Part shown: in pieces, positions 29,255-38,334 of the stretch
Numbering within the stretch: position 1 is the first letter of the stretch
How the letters are laid out: the number at the start of each line of letters is the position of its first letter
Source of the DNA: Aquimarina atlantica
GTDB taxonomy: Bacteria; Bacteroidota; Bacteroidia; Flavobacteriales; Flavobacteriaceae
Assembly (NCBI RefSeq): GCF_000626715.1
Contig: NZ_AQRA01000008.1
Span: forward strand, 1 to 64,000
Length of the DNA: 64,000 nucleotides
Direction of reading: 5' to 3'
Program-made: the position numbers and the translations under genes
Notes under the pieces: generated by a model
Told to the model about the DNA's origin: nothing
The model's database searches: none
What the model saw: the letters and a program-made list of their open reading frames with translations, nothing else

Positions 29255-30127
29255 ATGGCAAAAAAGAACAAAGAACAAAAAAAAATTACCAAGAAGCTAC
29301 TTAATAAGTATCGCCTGGTTATCCTTAATGAGGATACTTTTGAGGAACGAATATCATTTAAATTAAACAGGCTTAATGTTTTTGTAATGGTTACTATTAC
29401 CTCAATTGTTTTGGTAGCAGGAACCACTTTTTTAATAGCATTTACTCCGCTTAGAGAGTATATCCCGGGATATTCATCTACCTCTCTTAATTTGAGAGCT
29501 AACCGATTGGTGGCTACTACAGATTCTTTGGAGTCGGTAATTAATATAAATCAGGAATATTATAAATCGATTAGAAAAGTACTTACAGGAGATGTAAAAA
29601 CTGTAGAGTTTGATATTGATTCTGCAATACAATCCCAAAAGCTAAATCCAGAAGAAGTAGACCTTAAGCCTTCAGAACAGGATATAAAACTTCGTGAAGA
29701 AGTATCTAAAGAAGATAAATATAGCTTATTCGAAAGCGAAAAGTCAAGCTCTGATTTTTCATTATTTCCTCCGGTAAAAGGTAATATCACTTCTACCTAT
29801 AACATAAATGAAAAACATTATGGTATAGATGTAGCTGTTCCTAAAGATACTCCGGTAAAAGCCGCATCTTCCGGAACTGTAATTTTTTCTGAATGGACCG
29901 CAGAAACTGGTCATGTAATTATACTTAAGCATAGTAATAACTTACTTACAGTATATAAACATAACGCTTCTCTAACCAAGCAACAAGGAGAGCAGGTTAA
30001 GGCCGGAGAAGTAATTGCAACAGCAGGTTCGACGGGAGAGTTATCTACAGGACCTCATTTACATTTTGAATTATGGCGAGATGGATACCCAACAGATCCT
30101 TCTAACTTTATTGATTTTGAACAATAA
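29255..30127 (+). CDS. M23 family metallopeptidase (LytM-type), membrane-anchored
   Basis: A 290-residue cell-envelope protein. The basic N-terminus is followed by one membrane helix (about residues 46-68), so the rest should face the periplasm. The C-terminal LytM domain (about 170-285) keeps the zinc ligands: His188 and Asp192 in HYGID, and His268/His270 in GPHLHFE, with a YKHN strand between. It should therefore be an active zinc endopeptidase acting on peptidoglycan cross-links, unlike degenerate EnvC/NlpD-type activators. The GH3-like gene follows six bases later, so the two are probably co-transcribed. Confidence 0.88.
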   Translation: MAKKNKEQKKITKKLLNKYRLVILNEDTFEERISFKLNRLNVFVMVTITSIVLVAGTTFLIAFTPLREYIPGYSSTSLNLRANRLVATTDSLESVININQEYYKSIRKVLTGDVKTVEFDIDSAIQSQKLNPEEVDLKPSEQDIKLREEVSKEDKYSLFESEKSSSDFSLFPPVKGNITSTYNINEKHYGIDVAVPKDTPVKAASSGTVIFSEWTAETGHVIILKHSNNLLTVYKHNASLTKQQGEQVKAGEVIATAGSTGELSTGPHLHFELWRDGYPTDPSNFIDFEQ

Positions 30128-30133
30128 TTATCT

Positions 30134-31633
30134 ATGTCCTTAAAAACATTAGGAGCTAAAGTATTTGCTAAGCGAATTCGCAAAAAAATTAATAAATGGG
30201 CATCTAACCCAATAAAAACCCAGGAACAAGTTTTTGCAGACCTTATAGAAAAAGCAAAAAACACATCCTTTGGTAAAGATCATAATTTTCAGAATATAAA
30301 AACATATTCAGATTTTACTCAAAATGTCCCCATACGAGATTATGAAGAATTAAAATCATATGTAGATCGTGTTGTGGCTGGTGAGAATGATGTACTTTGG
30401 CCAGGAAAACCATTATATTTTGCTAAAACATCAGGAACTACGAGTGGAGCAAAATATATTCCTCTTACCAAAGATTCTATGCCCACTCATATTAGAGCTG
30501 CTCGTAACGCAATTTTATGCTATATTGAAGAAACCAAAAAAGCAAATTTTGTAGATGGTAAAATGATATTTCTTCAGGGAAGCCCAGAGATGAGTGAAAA
30601 GAACGGGATATTATTAGGAAGACTTTCGGGAATAGTGGCGCATTACGTACCTAAATATCTTCAAAAAAACAGAATGCCAAGCTGGGAGACTAATTGTATT
30701 GAAGATTGGGAACAAAAAGTTGATGCTATTGTTGAAGAGACAGCACATCAGAATATGACCGTAATAAGTGGTATTCCGCCGTGGGTACAAATGTATTTTG
30801 AAAAATTACAACAAAAGACAAACAAAACTATAGGAGAACTTTTTAAAGGCTTCGAGCTATTTATATATGGTGGTGTAAATTTTGAGCCCTATAAAGCTAC
30901 ATTTGAGAAATTAATTGGCAGAAAAGTAGCAGGTATCGAATTGTATCCGGCTTCAGAAGGATTTTTTGCATTTCAGGATAGTCAGAATGAAAAAGGAATG
31001 TTGTTGCAACTGGATTCTGGGATGTTTTATGAGTTTGTAAAAGCAGATGAATTTTTTGAAGAAAACCCAAAAAGATTAACTATTGGTGAGGTCGAAATAG
31101 GAGTAAATTATGTAATGCTCGTTTCTACTAATGCTGGGTTATGGGCATATAATATTGGAGATACAGTACTGTTTACAAACACATCACCTTACAGAGTAAT
31201 CGTTTCTGGTAGAATAAAACATTTTATTTCGGCATTCGGAGAACATGTGATTGGTAAAGAAGTTGATCAAGCCATTAAAGATGGTATAGAAGCTACCGGG
31301 ATAATGATTAACGATTTTACTGTGGCACCACAAGTTAATCCAGATCAAGACGAATTGCCATATCACGAATGGTTTATAGAATTTTTAGAAACCCCAGAAG
31401 ATACCGAAAAATTAGCTTTGGAAATTGAGAATTCGTTGCGAAAACAGAATTCATATTATAATGATTTGATCGAAGGAAAAGTATTGAGAACATTAAAAAT
31501 AACTCCTGTTCCTAAAGATGGATTTAAAGATTATATGAAATCTGTTGGTAAACTAGGAGGGCAAAATAAACTTCCAAGACTTTCTAATGATAGAAATATA
31601 GTAGATGTACTCACAACTATAATAGACAAATAG
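30134..31633 (+). CDS. GH3 auxin-responsive promoter family protein (acyl-adenylating enzyme)
   Basis: A 499-residue member of the bacterial branch of the GH3 family, ANL-type enzymes that adenylate a carboxylic acid and often join it to an amino acid. Visible motifs are the P-loop-like FAKTSGTTSGAKYIPLT (about 97-113), YGGVNFEPY, ELYPASEGFFAFQ, the YNIGDTVLF region and the FISAFGEHVIGKEV segment in the C-terminal part. These proteins are common in Bacteroidetes, but their substrates are unknown; the plant name does not imply an auxin role. It is six bases behind the M23 peptidase gene and 55 bases before the next gene, which appears to have its own promoter. Confidence 0.88.
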   Translation: MSLKTLGAKVFAKRIRKKINKWASNPIKTQEQVFADLIEKAKNTSFGKDHNFQNIKTYSDFTQNVPIRDYEELKSYVDRVVAGENDVLWPGKPLYFAKTSGTTSGAKYIPLTKDSMPTHIRAARNAILCYIEETKKANFVDGKMIFLQGSPEMSEKNGILLGRLSGIVAHYVPKYLQKNRMPSWETNCIEDWEQKVDAIVEETAHQNMTVISGIPPWVQMYFEKLQQKTNKTIGELFKGFELFIYGGVNFEPYKATFEKLIGRKVAGIELYPASEGFFAFQDSQNEKGMLLQLDSGMFYEFVKADEFFEENPKRLTIGEVEIGVNYVMLVSTNAGLWAYNIGDTVLFTNTSPYRVIVSGRIKHFISAFGEHVIGKEVDQAIKDGIEATGIMINDFTVAPQVNPDQDELPYHEWFIEFLETPEDTEKLALEIENSLRKQNSYYNDLIEGKVLRTLKITPVPKDGFKDYMKSVGKLGGQNKLPRLSNDRNIVDVLTTIIDK

Positions 31634-31639
31634 TCCTAA

Positions 31640-31675
31640 TTGAATTTTAATGTTCAGTTAGTATACTTATATTTG
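31640..31675 (+). promoter_or_regulatory. Candidate promoter of the 564-residue conserved gene
   Basis: TATATTTG at 31668-31675 is an exact -7 match. TTG at 31640-31642 is 25 bases upstream, slightly longer than usual spacing. The predicted transcript start is about 7 bases before the ATG at 31689. Confidence 0.45.
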
Positions 31676-31688
31676 CTAGGAAAAATTT

Positions 31689-33383
31689 ATGGCAAATCTT
31701 ATATTACAAGGAAGAACGAGGGCTCAGGAAAGTTCTAGCGCAATTGAACGCATGTACATAACTATGCGCCATCTATTTAATAGAGGTTTTTATAAACCCA
31801 TGGGAGTTTCTGGAGATACCCTTAGAGAGGCATTGTTAATACTTCGCCCAGAGATTTATGGCTCTGTTGCAGAAGAAAAAGTAGAACTTAACGGGTTGCT
31901 CTATGTTATTGATCGTTTGCCATTTGGTATTGAAGAATGCAGATATATTAACTTAACAAGTGACGAAGGATATAAAAACTCTCACTTTAAAGCTATAGTA
32001 CCCCCAAAAAGACGCAGGAACTGCTATCGTATAGATGAGGAGCAAATGAATATCGAGATTACCAGAGGGCGATCAGAAATATACGATATTCTTACACACC
32101 TTACCTTTTTATTTATAGAATCACATAAGATCATGAATCGAGTGGTGATTAATGAGCAAGGAAACGTTACAAGAGATTGGCAAAAATTAGAAAAAGCCGT
32201 AACATCTAAAAAAGATTTAACCAAAGCCGAAAGAGAAGTCGCTTTGACCCATACAGCTAATATTTTAGGAAGAACCTTTGAAGAAGTTTCTTCTGTATAT
32301 GGTAGTTTTTCGTGCCCAGAAAATAAAGAGCGGTTCTTAGATATTATTTATTGGTTGGGTAAGCTGGCGATAGAAGAATCAATTGAAGATGAAAAGAGAA
32401 TTGTAACCTTTAGCCCGGTATTAAGAGAAAGGCTGGGCCATCATATTCATGGAGAGATTTGGGCAAATACAATTAAAAATAAACTAGAAGAACTAAATTT
32501 ACTTGATCGCCCAATTCACATCATTAGTGCTAATATGCATAGTGTAATGAATGCATTATACGCCCCGATAGCATTAAAAACTGAACTAAAGGACAAAAGC
32601 ACTTTTGATGTTTATGAATCATTAAGCGATAATAAAAATGATAAATTAAGAGCAAAAGTACGAAAGTTAGCCTTGCAAAAAGGAATGACTTATATAGAAG
32701 ATCATAGTGGTGCAAATATTAATGTTCAAATATTTGATACTGCTCGATATGCCGATGGGGGATATAAAGATCTGATTACCGATATCGAAGATAAAGAAAA
32801 GCCGGTAATCATTGTTATGGATTATGCGTTTGGTGAGCAGGCATATGAAACGATGGATGAACTATTAAAACCATATATCACTTCTCAAGGCAACAAAACA
32901 CATATAGATGTTAAATCTATATCTATTATGGGTAAAGCAGGTATTCTTGAAGGAGGAAAAGGAGATATAATGATACCATCTGCTCATGTTTTTGAAGGGA
33001 CTGCAGATAATTATCCATTTAAAAATCAATTAAAAAAGAAAGAATTAGAAGGACATGGCATTGATATCTATGATGGCGCAATGATTACAGTTCTCGGAAC
33101 GTCTTTGCAAAATAGAGATATCCTGAAATTTTTTCATGATTCTACCTGGAATGTAATTGGATTAGAAATGGAAGGAGCACATTATCAAAAAGCGATACAA
33201 TCAGCCTCAAAACTTAGAGGTAGTATCAGTCCAAAAGTAAAAGTACGATACGCTTATTATGCCTCAGATAACCCCTTAGAAACAGGAAGTACATTAGCTT
33301 CTGGAGGATTAGGAACTACAGGAGTAAAACCAACATACCTAATAACCGAAAAAATAATTGAACAAATATTTAAAGAAAGATAA
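31689..33383 (+). CDS. Conserved Bacteroidetes protein (probably DUF6909) with phosphorylase-like C-terminal motifs
   Basis: A 564-residue cytoplasmic protein with no signal peptide or membrane helix. I recall this type as a conserved Bacteroidetes family (DUF6909), of unknown function. The N-terminal half is helical, with an RMYITMRHLFNRGFYKP start. The C-terminal half (about 370-564) has motifs placed as in nucleoside phosphorylases and nucleosidases: GKAG at 415-418, GLEMEGAHY around Glu493-Glu495, and YYASDNPLE with Asp527. This suggests a purine- or ribose-binding fold, but it is an inference from short motifs. It has its own promoter and is followed five bases later by the first wzz-like gene, so it may be read together with the polysaccharide locus. 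Confidence 0.65.
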   Translation: MANLILQGRTRAQESSSAIERMYITMRHLFNRGFYKPMGVSGDTLREALLILRPEIYGSVAEEKVELNGLLYVIDRLPFGIEECRYINLTSDEGYKNSHFKAIVPPKRRRNCYRIDEEQMNIEITRGRSEIYDILTHLTFLFIESHKIMNRVVINEQGNVTRDWQKLEKAVTSKKDLTKAEREVALTHTANILGRTFEEVSSVYGSFSCPENKERFLDIIYWLGKLAIEESIEDEKRIVTFSPVLRERLGHHIHGEIWANTIKNKLEELNLLDRPIHIISANMHSVMNALYAPIALKTELKDKSTFDVYESLSDNKNDKLRAKVRKLALQKGMTYIEDHSGANINVQIFDTARYADGGYKDLITDIEDKEKPVIIVMDYAFGEQAYETMDELLKPYITSQGNKTHIDVKSISIMGKAGILEGGKGDIMIPSAHVFEGTADNYPFKNQLKKKELEGHGIDIYDGAMITVLGTSLQNRDILKFFHDSTWNVIGLEMEGAHYQKAIQSASKLRGSISPKVKVRYAYYASDNPLETGSTLASGGLGTTGVKPTYLITEKIIEQIFKER

Positions 33384-33388
33384 TAATT

Positions 33389-34387
33389 ATGAGTAATGAA
33401 AATTACAATGACGAAATAGATTTAATGCAGATCTTTGGTATGATTAAGAAGACTTTTAAAAGCTTTTTAAGATCGATTATATCTGTAATTGTATTCTATA
33501 AAAAGAAATGGATTTTATTTTTTATTTTATTTGTTGTAGGTGGAGTAACCGGATATTTTATTGATCAAAATCAAGATACAAAAGATAAGTATGTGCAAGA
33601 AATTATAATCGAACCGAAATATAATAGTGCAAAGTATATTTATGATTTTATAGAAGAGCTGGAAAATAATTTTCAAGATGATAATTTTCTTAAGAACCTA
33701 GGAATTAGCCTGGATCATGCTAAAAACATAAAAAAAATTTCTATTGAACCTGTAATAAAAGGCACAGATGTTTTAGATAATTTACAAGAGCGATATAAAA
33801 ATAGAGAGTTCTTTAAAGACATAATGACAGCATATGAAGAAGGTAAATTAGAAGAAGAAGGGTTTAGAGATTTTTATAAACATCATAAACTTACTATTAA
33901 TTTCAATAAAGCAAGTGAGTATAATAGTAAAATGATTTCGTCTATTTTAGGGTATATTAAATCAAATAAATATTATCAGAAAATATCAAATCTTACGCTA
34001 AAACAAAAAAAAATAGATATAGAAAGAAATAAGAAATCATTACAATTTATTGATGCGTATTTAAGTAATTTGGAAAAAGCACCATTAAAGGCAGAAAACG
34101 AAGCCATTATTATTTCCTCAGGATCAGAATTGCCTATGGTTTCTATAGCTTCTCTATTACAAAAAAAAGAACTTTTAATAGAGTTAATTAATGACCAGGA
34201 ACGTGCTTTGATTCTTGATAAAGAAATCTTTTCTTTTGTCGACTATGGAGATGTTATATCAAAACGTAAGAAATTACTAAACCGTATGATGATACTAATC
34301 CCACTACTTCTTATAGGACTGTTTTCTTTATTCTATTTTCTCAGATATTTGAATAGAGAGATAAAAGAATTTGTTAAAGACGAATAA
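33389..34387 (+). CDS. Wzz-like chain-length determinant family protein (first copy)
   Basis: A 332-residue inner-membrane protein with the Wzz layout: a short cytoplasmic N-terminus (EIDLMQIFGMI), a first membrane helix at about 41-58 running into GYFIDQ, a helical periplasmic domain, and a second helix near 300-318 with a short charged tail. It has no C-terminal Wzc-type kinase domain or Tyr cluster. Such proteins control polymer length in Wzy-dependent polysaccharide synthesis. It is the clear paralogue of the protein encoded at 38335 (shared EIDL--F, GYF-D, IIEP-(Y/F)NS). It starts five bases after the preceding conserved gene. Confidence 0.78.
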   Translation: MSNENYNDEIDLMQIFGMIKKTFKSFLRSIISVIVFYKKKWILFFILFVVGGVTGYFIDQNQDTKDKYVQEIIIEPKYNSAKYIYDFIEELENNFQDDNFLKNLGISLDHAKNIKKISIEPVIKGTDVLDNLQERYKNREFFKDIMTAYEEGKLEEEGFRDFYKHHKLTINFNKASEYNSKMISSILGYIKSNKYYQKISNLTLKQKKIDIERNKKSLQFIDAYLSNLEKAPLKAENEAIIISSGSELPMVSIASLLQKKELLIELINDQERALILDKEIFSFVDYGDVISKRKKLLNRMMILIPLLLIGLFSLFYFLRYLNREIKEFVKDE

Positions 34388-34473
34388 TAATAGGTTTTTA
34401 CAATTTAATACTTGTTCATTTAGGCAGTATACTTTGTCAAAATCTATGAAAGAACTAATAAAAAGCAATAATT

Positions 34474-35445
34474 ATGCTGTATCCATTAAAATTTCGACCA
34501 ATTCTAAAAGAAAAAATATGGGGAGGAAATAAATTAAAAACTATTCTCAATAAACCTATAATAGATGAGAATACTGGTGAAAGTTGGGAAATATCTACGG
34601 TGGGTGATGATATTTCGGTAGTATCTAACGGAAAGTTAGAAGGAGAAAAACTAGACCATCTAATTAAAGAATATAAAGAAGATTTGTTAGGTAATAAGGT
34701 ATATCAGCAATTTGGAGATCAGTTTCCTTTGTTAATTAAATATATCGATGCCAAAGATGACTTATCTGTTCAGTTACACCCTAATGATGAATTAGCAAAA
34801 AAACGACATAATTCTTTTGGAAAAACTGAAATGTGGTATGTTGTTCAAGCTGATGCTGACGCTAAATTAATTGTTGGTTTTAATAAAGATACCACGAAAG
34901 ATGAATATGAAACGTTCCTGAAAGAGAGGAAAATTACAGAATTGCTAAATTTTGAAGACATTTCAAAAGGAGATAGTTATTTTATTAAAGCAGGAAGAAT
35001 ACACGCCATTGGAAAAGGATCATTGATTGCTGAAATTCAACAAACGTCAGATATTACGTATAGAGTATACGATTGGGATAGAAAAGACAGTAATGGAAAT
35101 GAGAGAGAATTGCATACAGACCTTGCATTAGATGCTTTAGATTTTAAAGGAGACAGATCTTTTAAATTAGAATACGAAAAGGATAAAAACAAAATTAATA
35201 ATCTTATTTCTGGCACATATTTCACAACAAATACACTTGAAATTGATCATGATTTAAAAAGAGATTACAAACACCTAGATTCGTTTAAAATCTTGATGTG
35301 TGTTGAAGGAAATGGTGAAATAAGAACTGATAATAATTCTACAAGTATCTCATTTGGTGAAACCATATTGATTCCGGCCAAAATTGAAAACTTACAAATT
35401 AAAAGTAATACTCAAGGAATGAAATTATTAGAAGTTTATATCTAA
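34474..35445 (+). CDS. manA: Class I mannose-6-phosphate isomerase
   Basis: A 323-residue cupin enzyme that interconverts fructose-6-phosphate and mannose-6-phosphate, feeding mannose-type sugar nucleotides. Visible motifs are the N-terminal LKFRPILKEKIWGG, GESWEIST, the metal-site SVQLHPND (His102), GKTEMWYVV with the Glu ligand, and AGRIHAIGKGSLIAEIQQTSD-YR-YDW. The length matches short bacterial ManA (Bacillus type). It is six bases before rfbB, in the sugar-precursor part of the polysaccharide locus. No GDP-mannose pyrophosphorylase is present in the window. Confidence 0.9.
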   Translation: MLYPLKFRPILKEKIWGGNKLKTILNKPIIDENTGESWEISTVGDDISVVSNGKLEGEKLDHLIKEYKEDLLGNKVYQQFGDQFPLLIKYIDAKDDLSVQLHPNDELAKKRHNSFGKTEMWYVVQADADAKLIVGFNKDTTKDEYETFLKERKITELLNFEDISKGDSYFIKAGRIHAIGKGSLIAEIQQTSDITYRVYDWDRKDSNGNERELHTDLALDALDFKGDRSFKLEYEKDKNKINNLISGTYFTTNTLEIDHDLKRDYKHLDSFKILMCVEGNGEIRTDNNSTSISFGETILIPAKIENLQIKSNTQGMKLLEVYI

Positions 35446-35451
35446 TATATT

Positions 35452-36465
35452 ATGAAGGGAAACATATTAATAACAGGAGGTGCAGGATTTATAGGGTCGA
35501 ATTTTGTGAATCTTATTTCAAAGAATAATGACTCAAAAATTATCAATCTTGATGCATTAACCTATGCCGCTGATCTTGCTAATGTTGAAGTCCAAAATAA
35601 CACAAACTATACTTTTATAAAAGGAGATATTTGTGATTGGAGTGTGGTTGAAAAAGTTTTTGTAGAACATAATATTGATACCGTAGTTCATTTTGCTGCA
35701 GAATCTCATGTCGATAACTCTATTGAAGGCCCAAAAGCTTTTATTGAAACCAATATTGTTGGAACTTTTAATTTGCTACAAGCTGCATACCAAACATGGA
35801 TGAAAGCTCCAAATCAACCAAAGCTAGAATTTGAACACGCTCGATTTTTACATGTTTCTACAGATGAGGTCTACGGCACATTAGGAAAGACAGGCCTTTT
35901 TACAGAGGAAACACCTTATGCACCTAATAGCCCGTATAGTGCCTCAAAAGCATCTTCTGATATGTTAGTTCGTAGTTATTTTCATACCTATGGCTTACCA
36001 GTGGTAACAACAAACTGCTCAAATAATTATGGTCCTAGACAGCATAACGAAAAACTAATCCCAACGATTATTAGAAAAGCTATTAATGAAGAAAATATAC
36101 CTATTTATGGTGATGGCAAAAATATAAGAGATTGGTTATATGTTCTGGATCATTGTAAAGGAATAGATTTAGTATTACGTACTGGAAAAATTGGAGAGAC
36201 ATATAATATTGGAGGAAAAAATGAAAGAGAAAACATATATATTGCCAGGACTATTTGTGAAATTTTGGATACTATAATTCCAAGAAGTACTTCTAAATCA
36301 TATAAAGATCTTATCACATATGTTACCGACAGACCTGGTCATGATTTTAGATATGCTATTGACGCTTCTAAAATTGAAAATGAATTAGGGTGGAGTGCAG
36401 AAGAAAATTTTGAAACAGGAATCAAAAAAACGATAGATTGGTACTTAAAGAAGTATAAAAACTAA
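35452..36465 (+). CDS. rfbB: dTDP-glucose 4,6-dehydratase
   Basis: The second step of dTDP-L-rhamnose synthesis: dTDP-glucose to dTDP-4-keto-6-deoxyglucose, NAD-dependent. It is a 337-residue extended short-chain dehydrogenase with ITGGAGFIGSNF at the N-terminus, HFAAESHVDNSI, and VSTDEVYG. The catalytic Tyr162 and Lys166 lie in YSASKASSD, followed by NNYGPRQ-NEKLIPT and RDWLYV-DHC. It lies between manA and rfbA, with all four rhamnose genes present in the locus. Confidence 0.96.
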   Translation: MKGNILITGGAGFIGSNFVNLISKNNDSKIINLDALTYAADLANVEVQNNTNYTFIKGDICDWSVVEKVFVEHNIDTVVHFAAESHVDNSIEGPKAFIETNIVGTFNLLQAAYQTWMKAPNQPKLEFEHARFLHVSTDEVYGTLGKTGLFTEETPYAPNSPYSASKASSDMLVRSYFHTYGLPVVTTNCSNNYGPRQHNEKLIPTIIRKAINEENIPIYGDGKNIRDWLYVLDHCKGIDLVLRTGKIGETYNIGGKNERENIYIARTICEILDTIIPRSTSKSYKDLITYVTDRPGHDFRYAIDASKIENELGWSAEENFETGIKKTIDWYLKKYKN

Positions 36466-36517
36466 GAACGTTTATAATTTTCAGTATAGACTAGATATGT
36501 TTTAAATGTTTTTGAAA

Positions 36518-36525
36518 TAATTTTG
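36518..36525 (+). promoter_or_regulatory. -7-like element upstream of rfbA
   Basis: TAATTTTG matches TAnnTTTG exactly in the 109-base gap before rfbA. No -33 TTG is seen. It may be an internal promoter of the polysaccharide operon. A short TCGGA...TCCGA inverted repeat lies just downstream. Confidence 0.32.
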
Positions 36526-36574
36526 TAATTGATAAAACCTCGGACTTCAAACATCCGACATCAGAGAAAAAGAG

Positions 36575-37432
36575 ATGAAAGGAATAATATTAGCAGGGGG
36601 ATCAGGAACACGTTTACATCCACTTACACGGGCGATTAGTAAACAATTAATGCCAGTTTATGACAAACCAATGATATATTATCCTCTTTCTACATTAATT
36701 TCTGCAGGGATTAGAGAGATTTTAATCATATCTACTCCTCAAGATTTGCCATTATTCGAAAAACTATTAGGTGATGGCAAAACTTATGGTTGTAGGTTTG
36801 AGTATGCTGTTCAGGATCAACCAAACGGATTAGCAGAAGCTTTTATTATTGGCGAAAAATTTATTGGCGATGATAAAGTTGCCTTAATACTGGGAGATAA
36901 CATTTTTTATGGATCCGGATTAGAAAAACTGTTAGAAAACAATAATGATCCCGATGGTGGCATTATATATGCGTATCATGTTCAAGATCCAGAACGATAT
37001 GGAGTTGTTGATTTTGATAAAAATGGAAAAGTTACTTCGATTGAAGAAAAACCAAAACAACCAAAATCAAATTATGCTGTCCCCGGAATTTATTTTTACG
37101 ATAATAAAGTAGTAGAAATTGCTAAAGCTATTAAACCAAGTGCTCGAGGAGAATTAGAAATTACTGATGTAAATAATGTATATCTGAAACAAGGAAAATT
37201 AAAAGTAAGCATACTTGATAAAGGTACGGCCTGGTTAGATACAGGAACGTTTAACTCTCTCATGCAAGCAAGTCAATTTGTTCAGGTTATAGAAGAACGA
37301 CAAGGGCTTAAAATTGGAGCTATAGAAGAAATAGCGTATAAAAAAGGTTTTATCGATAAAGATCAGCTTCAGGAATTGGCAAAACCATTATTGAAAAGCG
37401 GATATGGTAAATATTTATTACAACTAGATTAA
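36575..37432 (+). CDS. rfbA: Glucose-1-phosphate thymidylyltransferase
   Basis: The first step of dTDP-L-rhamnose synthesis: dTTP and glucose-1-phosphate to dTDP-glucose. The 285-residue protein is short-form RmlA, with the nucleotide-binding [68 protein letters not shown] and GTAWLDTGT. It is one base before rfbC. Cytoplasmic. Confidence 0.96.
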   Translation: MKGIILAGGSGTRLHPLTRAISKQLMPVYDKPMIYYPLSTLISAGIREILIISTPQDLPLFEKLLGDGKTYGCRFEYAVQDQPNGLAEAFIIGEKFIGDDKVALILGDNIFYGSGLEKLLENNNDPDGGIIYAYHVQDPERYGVVDFDKNGKVTSIEEKPKQPKSNYAVPGIYFYDNKVVEIAKAIKPSARGELEITDVNNVYLKQGKLKVSILDKGTAWLDTGTFNSLMQASQFVQVIEERQGLKIGAIEEIAYKKGFIDKDQLQELAKPLLKSGYGKYLLQLD

Positions 37433-37433
37433 G

Positions 37434-37979
37434 ATGGAAATTCAATCTACGTTTATTGACGGATGTTTTATCCTTAAACCTAGAGTGTTTGATGATAAAA
37501 GAGGCTCTTTTTTTGAAAGTTTTAACCAAAAGGTATTCGAAGAAATTACTGGGTTAAAGGTCGATTTTATACAGGATAACCAATCTGTTTCTAAGAGAGG
37601 AGTAGTTAGAGGATTGCATTTTCAAACAGGCGACTATATGCAGGCAAAATTGGTTAGGGTAGTTAAAGGAGAGGTATTAGATGTAGTTGTTGACCTAAGG
37701 CCTAATTCTAAAACATATAAAGAACACTTTTCTATTGTGTTAAATGATCATAATAATTTTCAGCTATTTGTTCCCAGAGGCTTTGCACATGGGTTTATTA
37801 CATTGAGTGAAAGTGCAATTTTTAGTTATAAATGTGATAACTATTATCATAAATCTTCAGAATCAGGAATCATATATAATGATCCCGATCTTGCAATTGA
37901 TTGGAAATTAGACGCTTCTGAAATTCAATTGTCAGAAAAGGACAAAGATTTAGCTTTTGTAAAAGACTTAAAATTATAA
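37434..37979 (+). CDS. rfbC: dTDP-4-dehydrorhamnose 3,5-epimerase
   Basis: The third step of dTDP-L-rhamnose synthesis, a double epimerisation of dTDP-4-keto-6-deoxyglucose. It is a 181-residue cupin-fold protein with DKRGSFFESFN, the QDNQSVSKRGVVRGLHFQ block containing the catalytic His, QAKLVRV-KGEVLDVVVDLR, and PRGFAHGF-TLSE. It directly follows rfbA. A weak hairpin follows the stop codon. Confidence 0.95.
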   Translation: MEIQSTFIDGCFILKPRVFDDKRGSFFESFNQKVFEEITGLKVDFIQDNQSVSKRGVVRGLHFQTGDYMQAKLVRVVKGEVLDVVVDLRPNSKTYKEHFSIVLNDHNNFQLFVPRGFAHGFITLSESAIFSYKCDNYYHKSSESGIIYNDPDLAIDWKLDASEIQLSEKDKDLAFVKDLKL

Positions 37980-37994
37980 TACCTCAAAAATCAT

Positions 37995-38016
37995 AAAAAA
38001 ACAAACTTGTTTTTTT
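37995..38016 (+). terminator. Weak U-rich hairpin after rfbC
   Basis: AAAAAAACAA pairs with TTGTTTTTTT across a very short loop, ending in seven T bases. It is GC-poor, so it is at best a weak terminator. It would separate the rfbBAC segment from the leader of the next gene. Confidence 0.4.
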
Positions 38017-38058
38017 AAAGTAAATACTTGATGTTAAAAAAAATGTTAACGCTCATTT

Positions 38059-38083
38059 TTGTTTAGTTTTTTTTATTACTTTG
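38059..38083 (+). promoter_or_regulatory. Possible promoter ahead of the structured leader
   Basis: TTG at 38059-38061 and TTACTTTG at 38076-38083 (seven of eight to TAnnTTTG) have a spacer of only 14 bases, shorter than usual. A start near 38090 would put the whole structured element into the transcript of the second wzz gene. Confidence 0.3.
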
Positions 38084-38112
38084 CCCTGAATTTCTTTTAA
38101 AATTTTAAAAGA

Positions 38113-38245
38113 AAAACCTGGATTTTTTTGGGAAAGCACAATGCTAGTGCTTTATAATTGACGTTTTTCCTACCCTATCGTCAAAATAATAATATTTCAT
38201 TGATTCTAATAGATAAGAGACTTTTTATACATGTCTCCAGGTTTT
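38113..38245 (+). promoter_or_regulatory. Structured RNA leader upstream of the second wzz-like gene (unidentified)
   Basis: The 355-base gap before the gene at 38335 has no ORF but has nested pairing. A perfect 10-bp outer stem joins AAAACCTGGA (38113-38122) to TCCAGGTTTT (38236-38245). Inside it are a 7-bp hairpin, AAAGCAC/GTGCTTT (38133-38139 with 38147-38153), and a 6-bp hairpin, TTGACG/CGTCAA (38158-38163 with 38179-38184). A further GAGAC/GTCTC pairing (38217-38221 with 38233-38237) overlaps the outer stem, so the two could compete. This is a closed multi-branch layout like a cis-regulatory RNA. I do not recognise a known riboswitch class. About 90 bases separate it from the start codon. 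Confidence 0.5.
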
Positions 38246-38334
38246 GAATCTGCGATATTATGTTGTTTAGTTTTATTTAAAATTTATCAATTTTTTGGGC
38301 ATGATTGCTCCTTAAAACAAATTAACCTACGACG

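Noticed and set aside
36541-36566. TCGGA/TCCGA inverted repeat before rfbA as a regulatory hairpin
   Set aside because: The stem is only five bases, with no T run or other supporting pairing.
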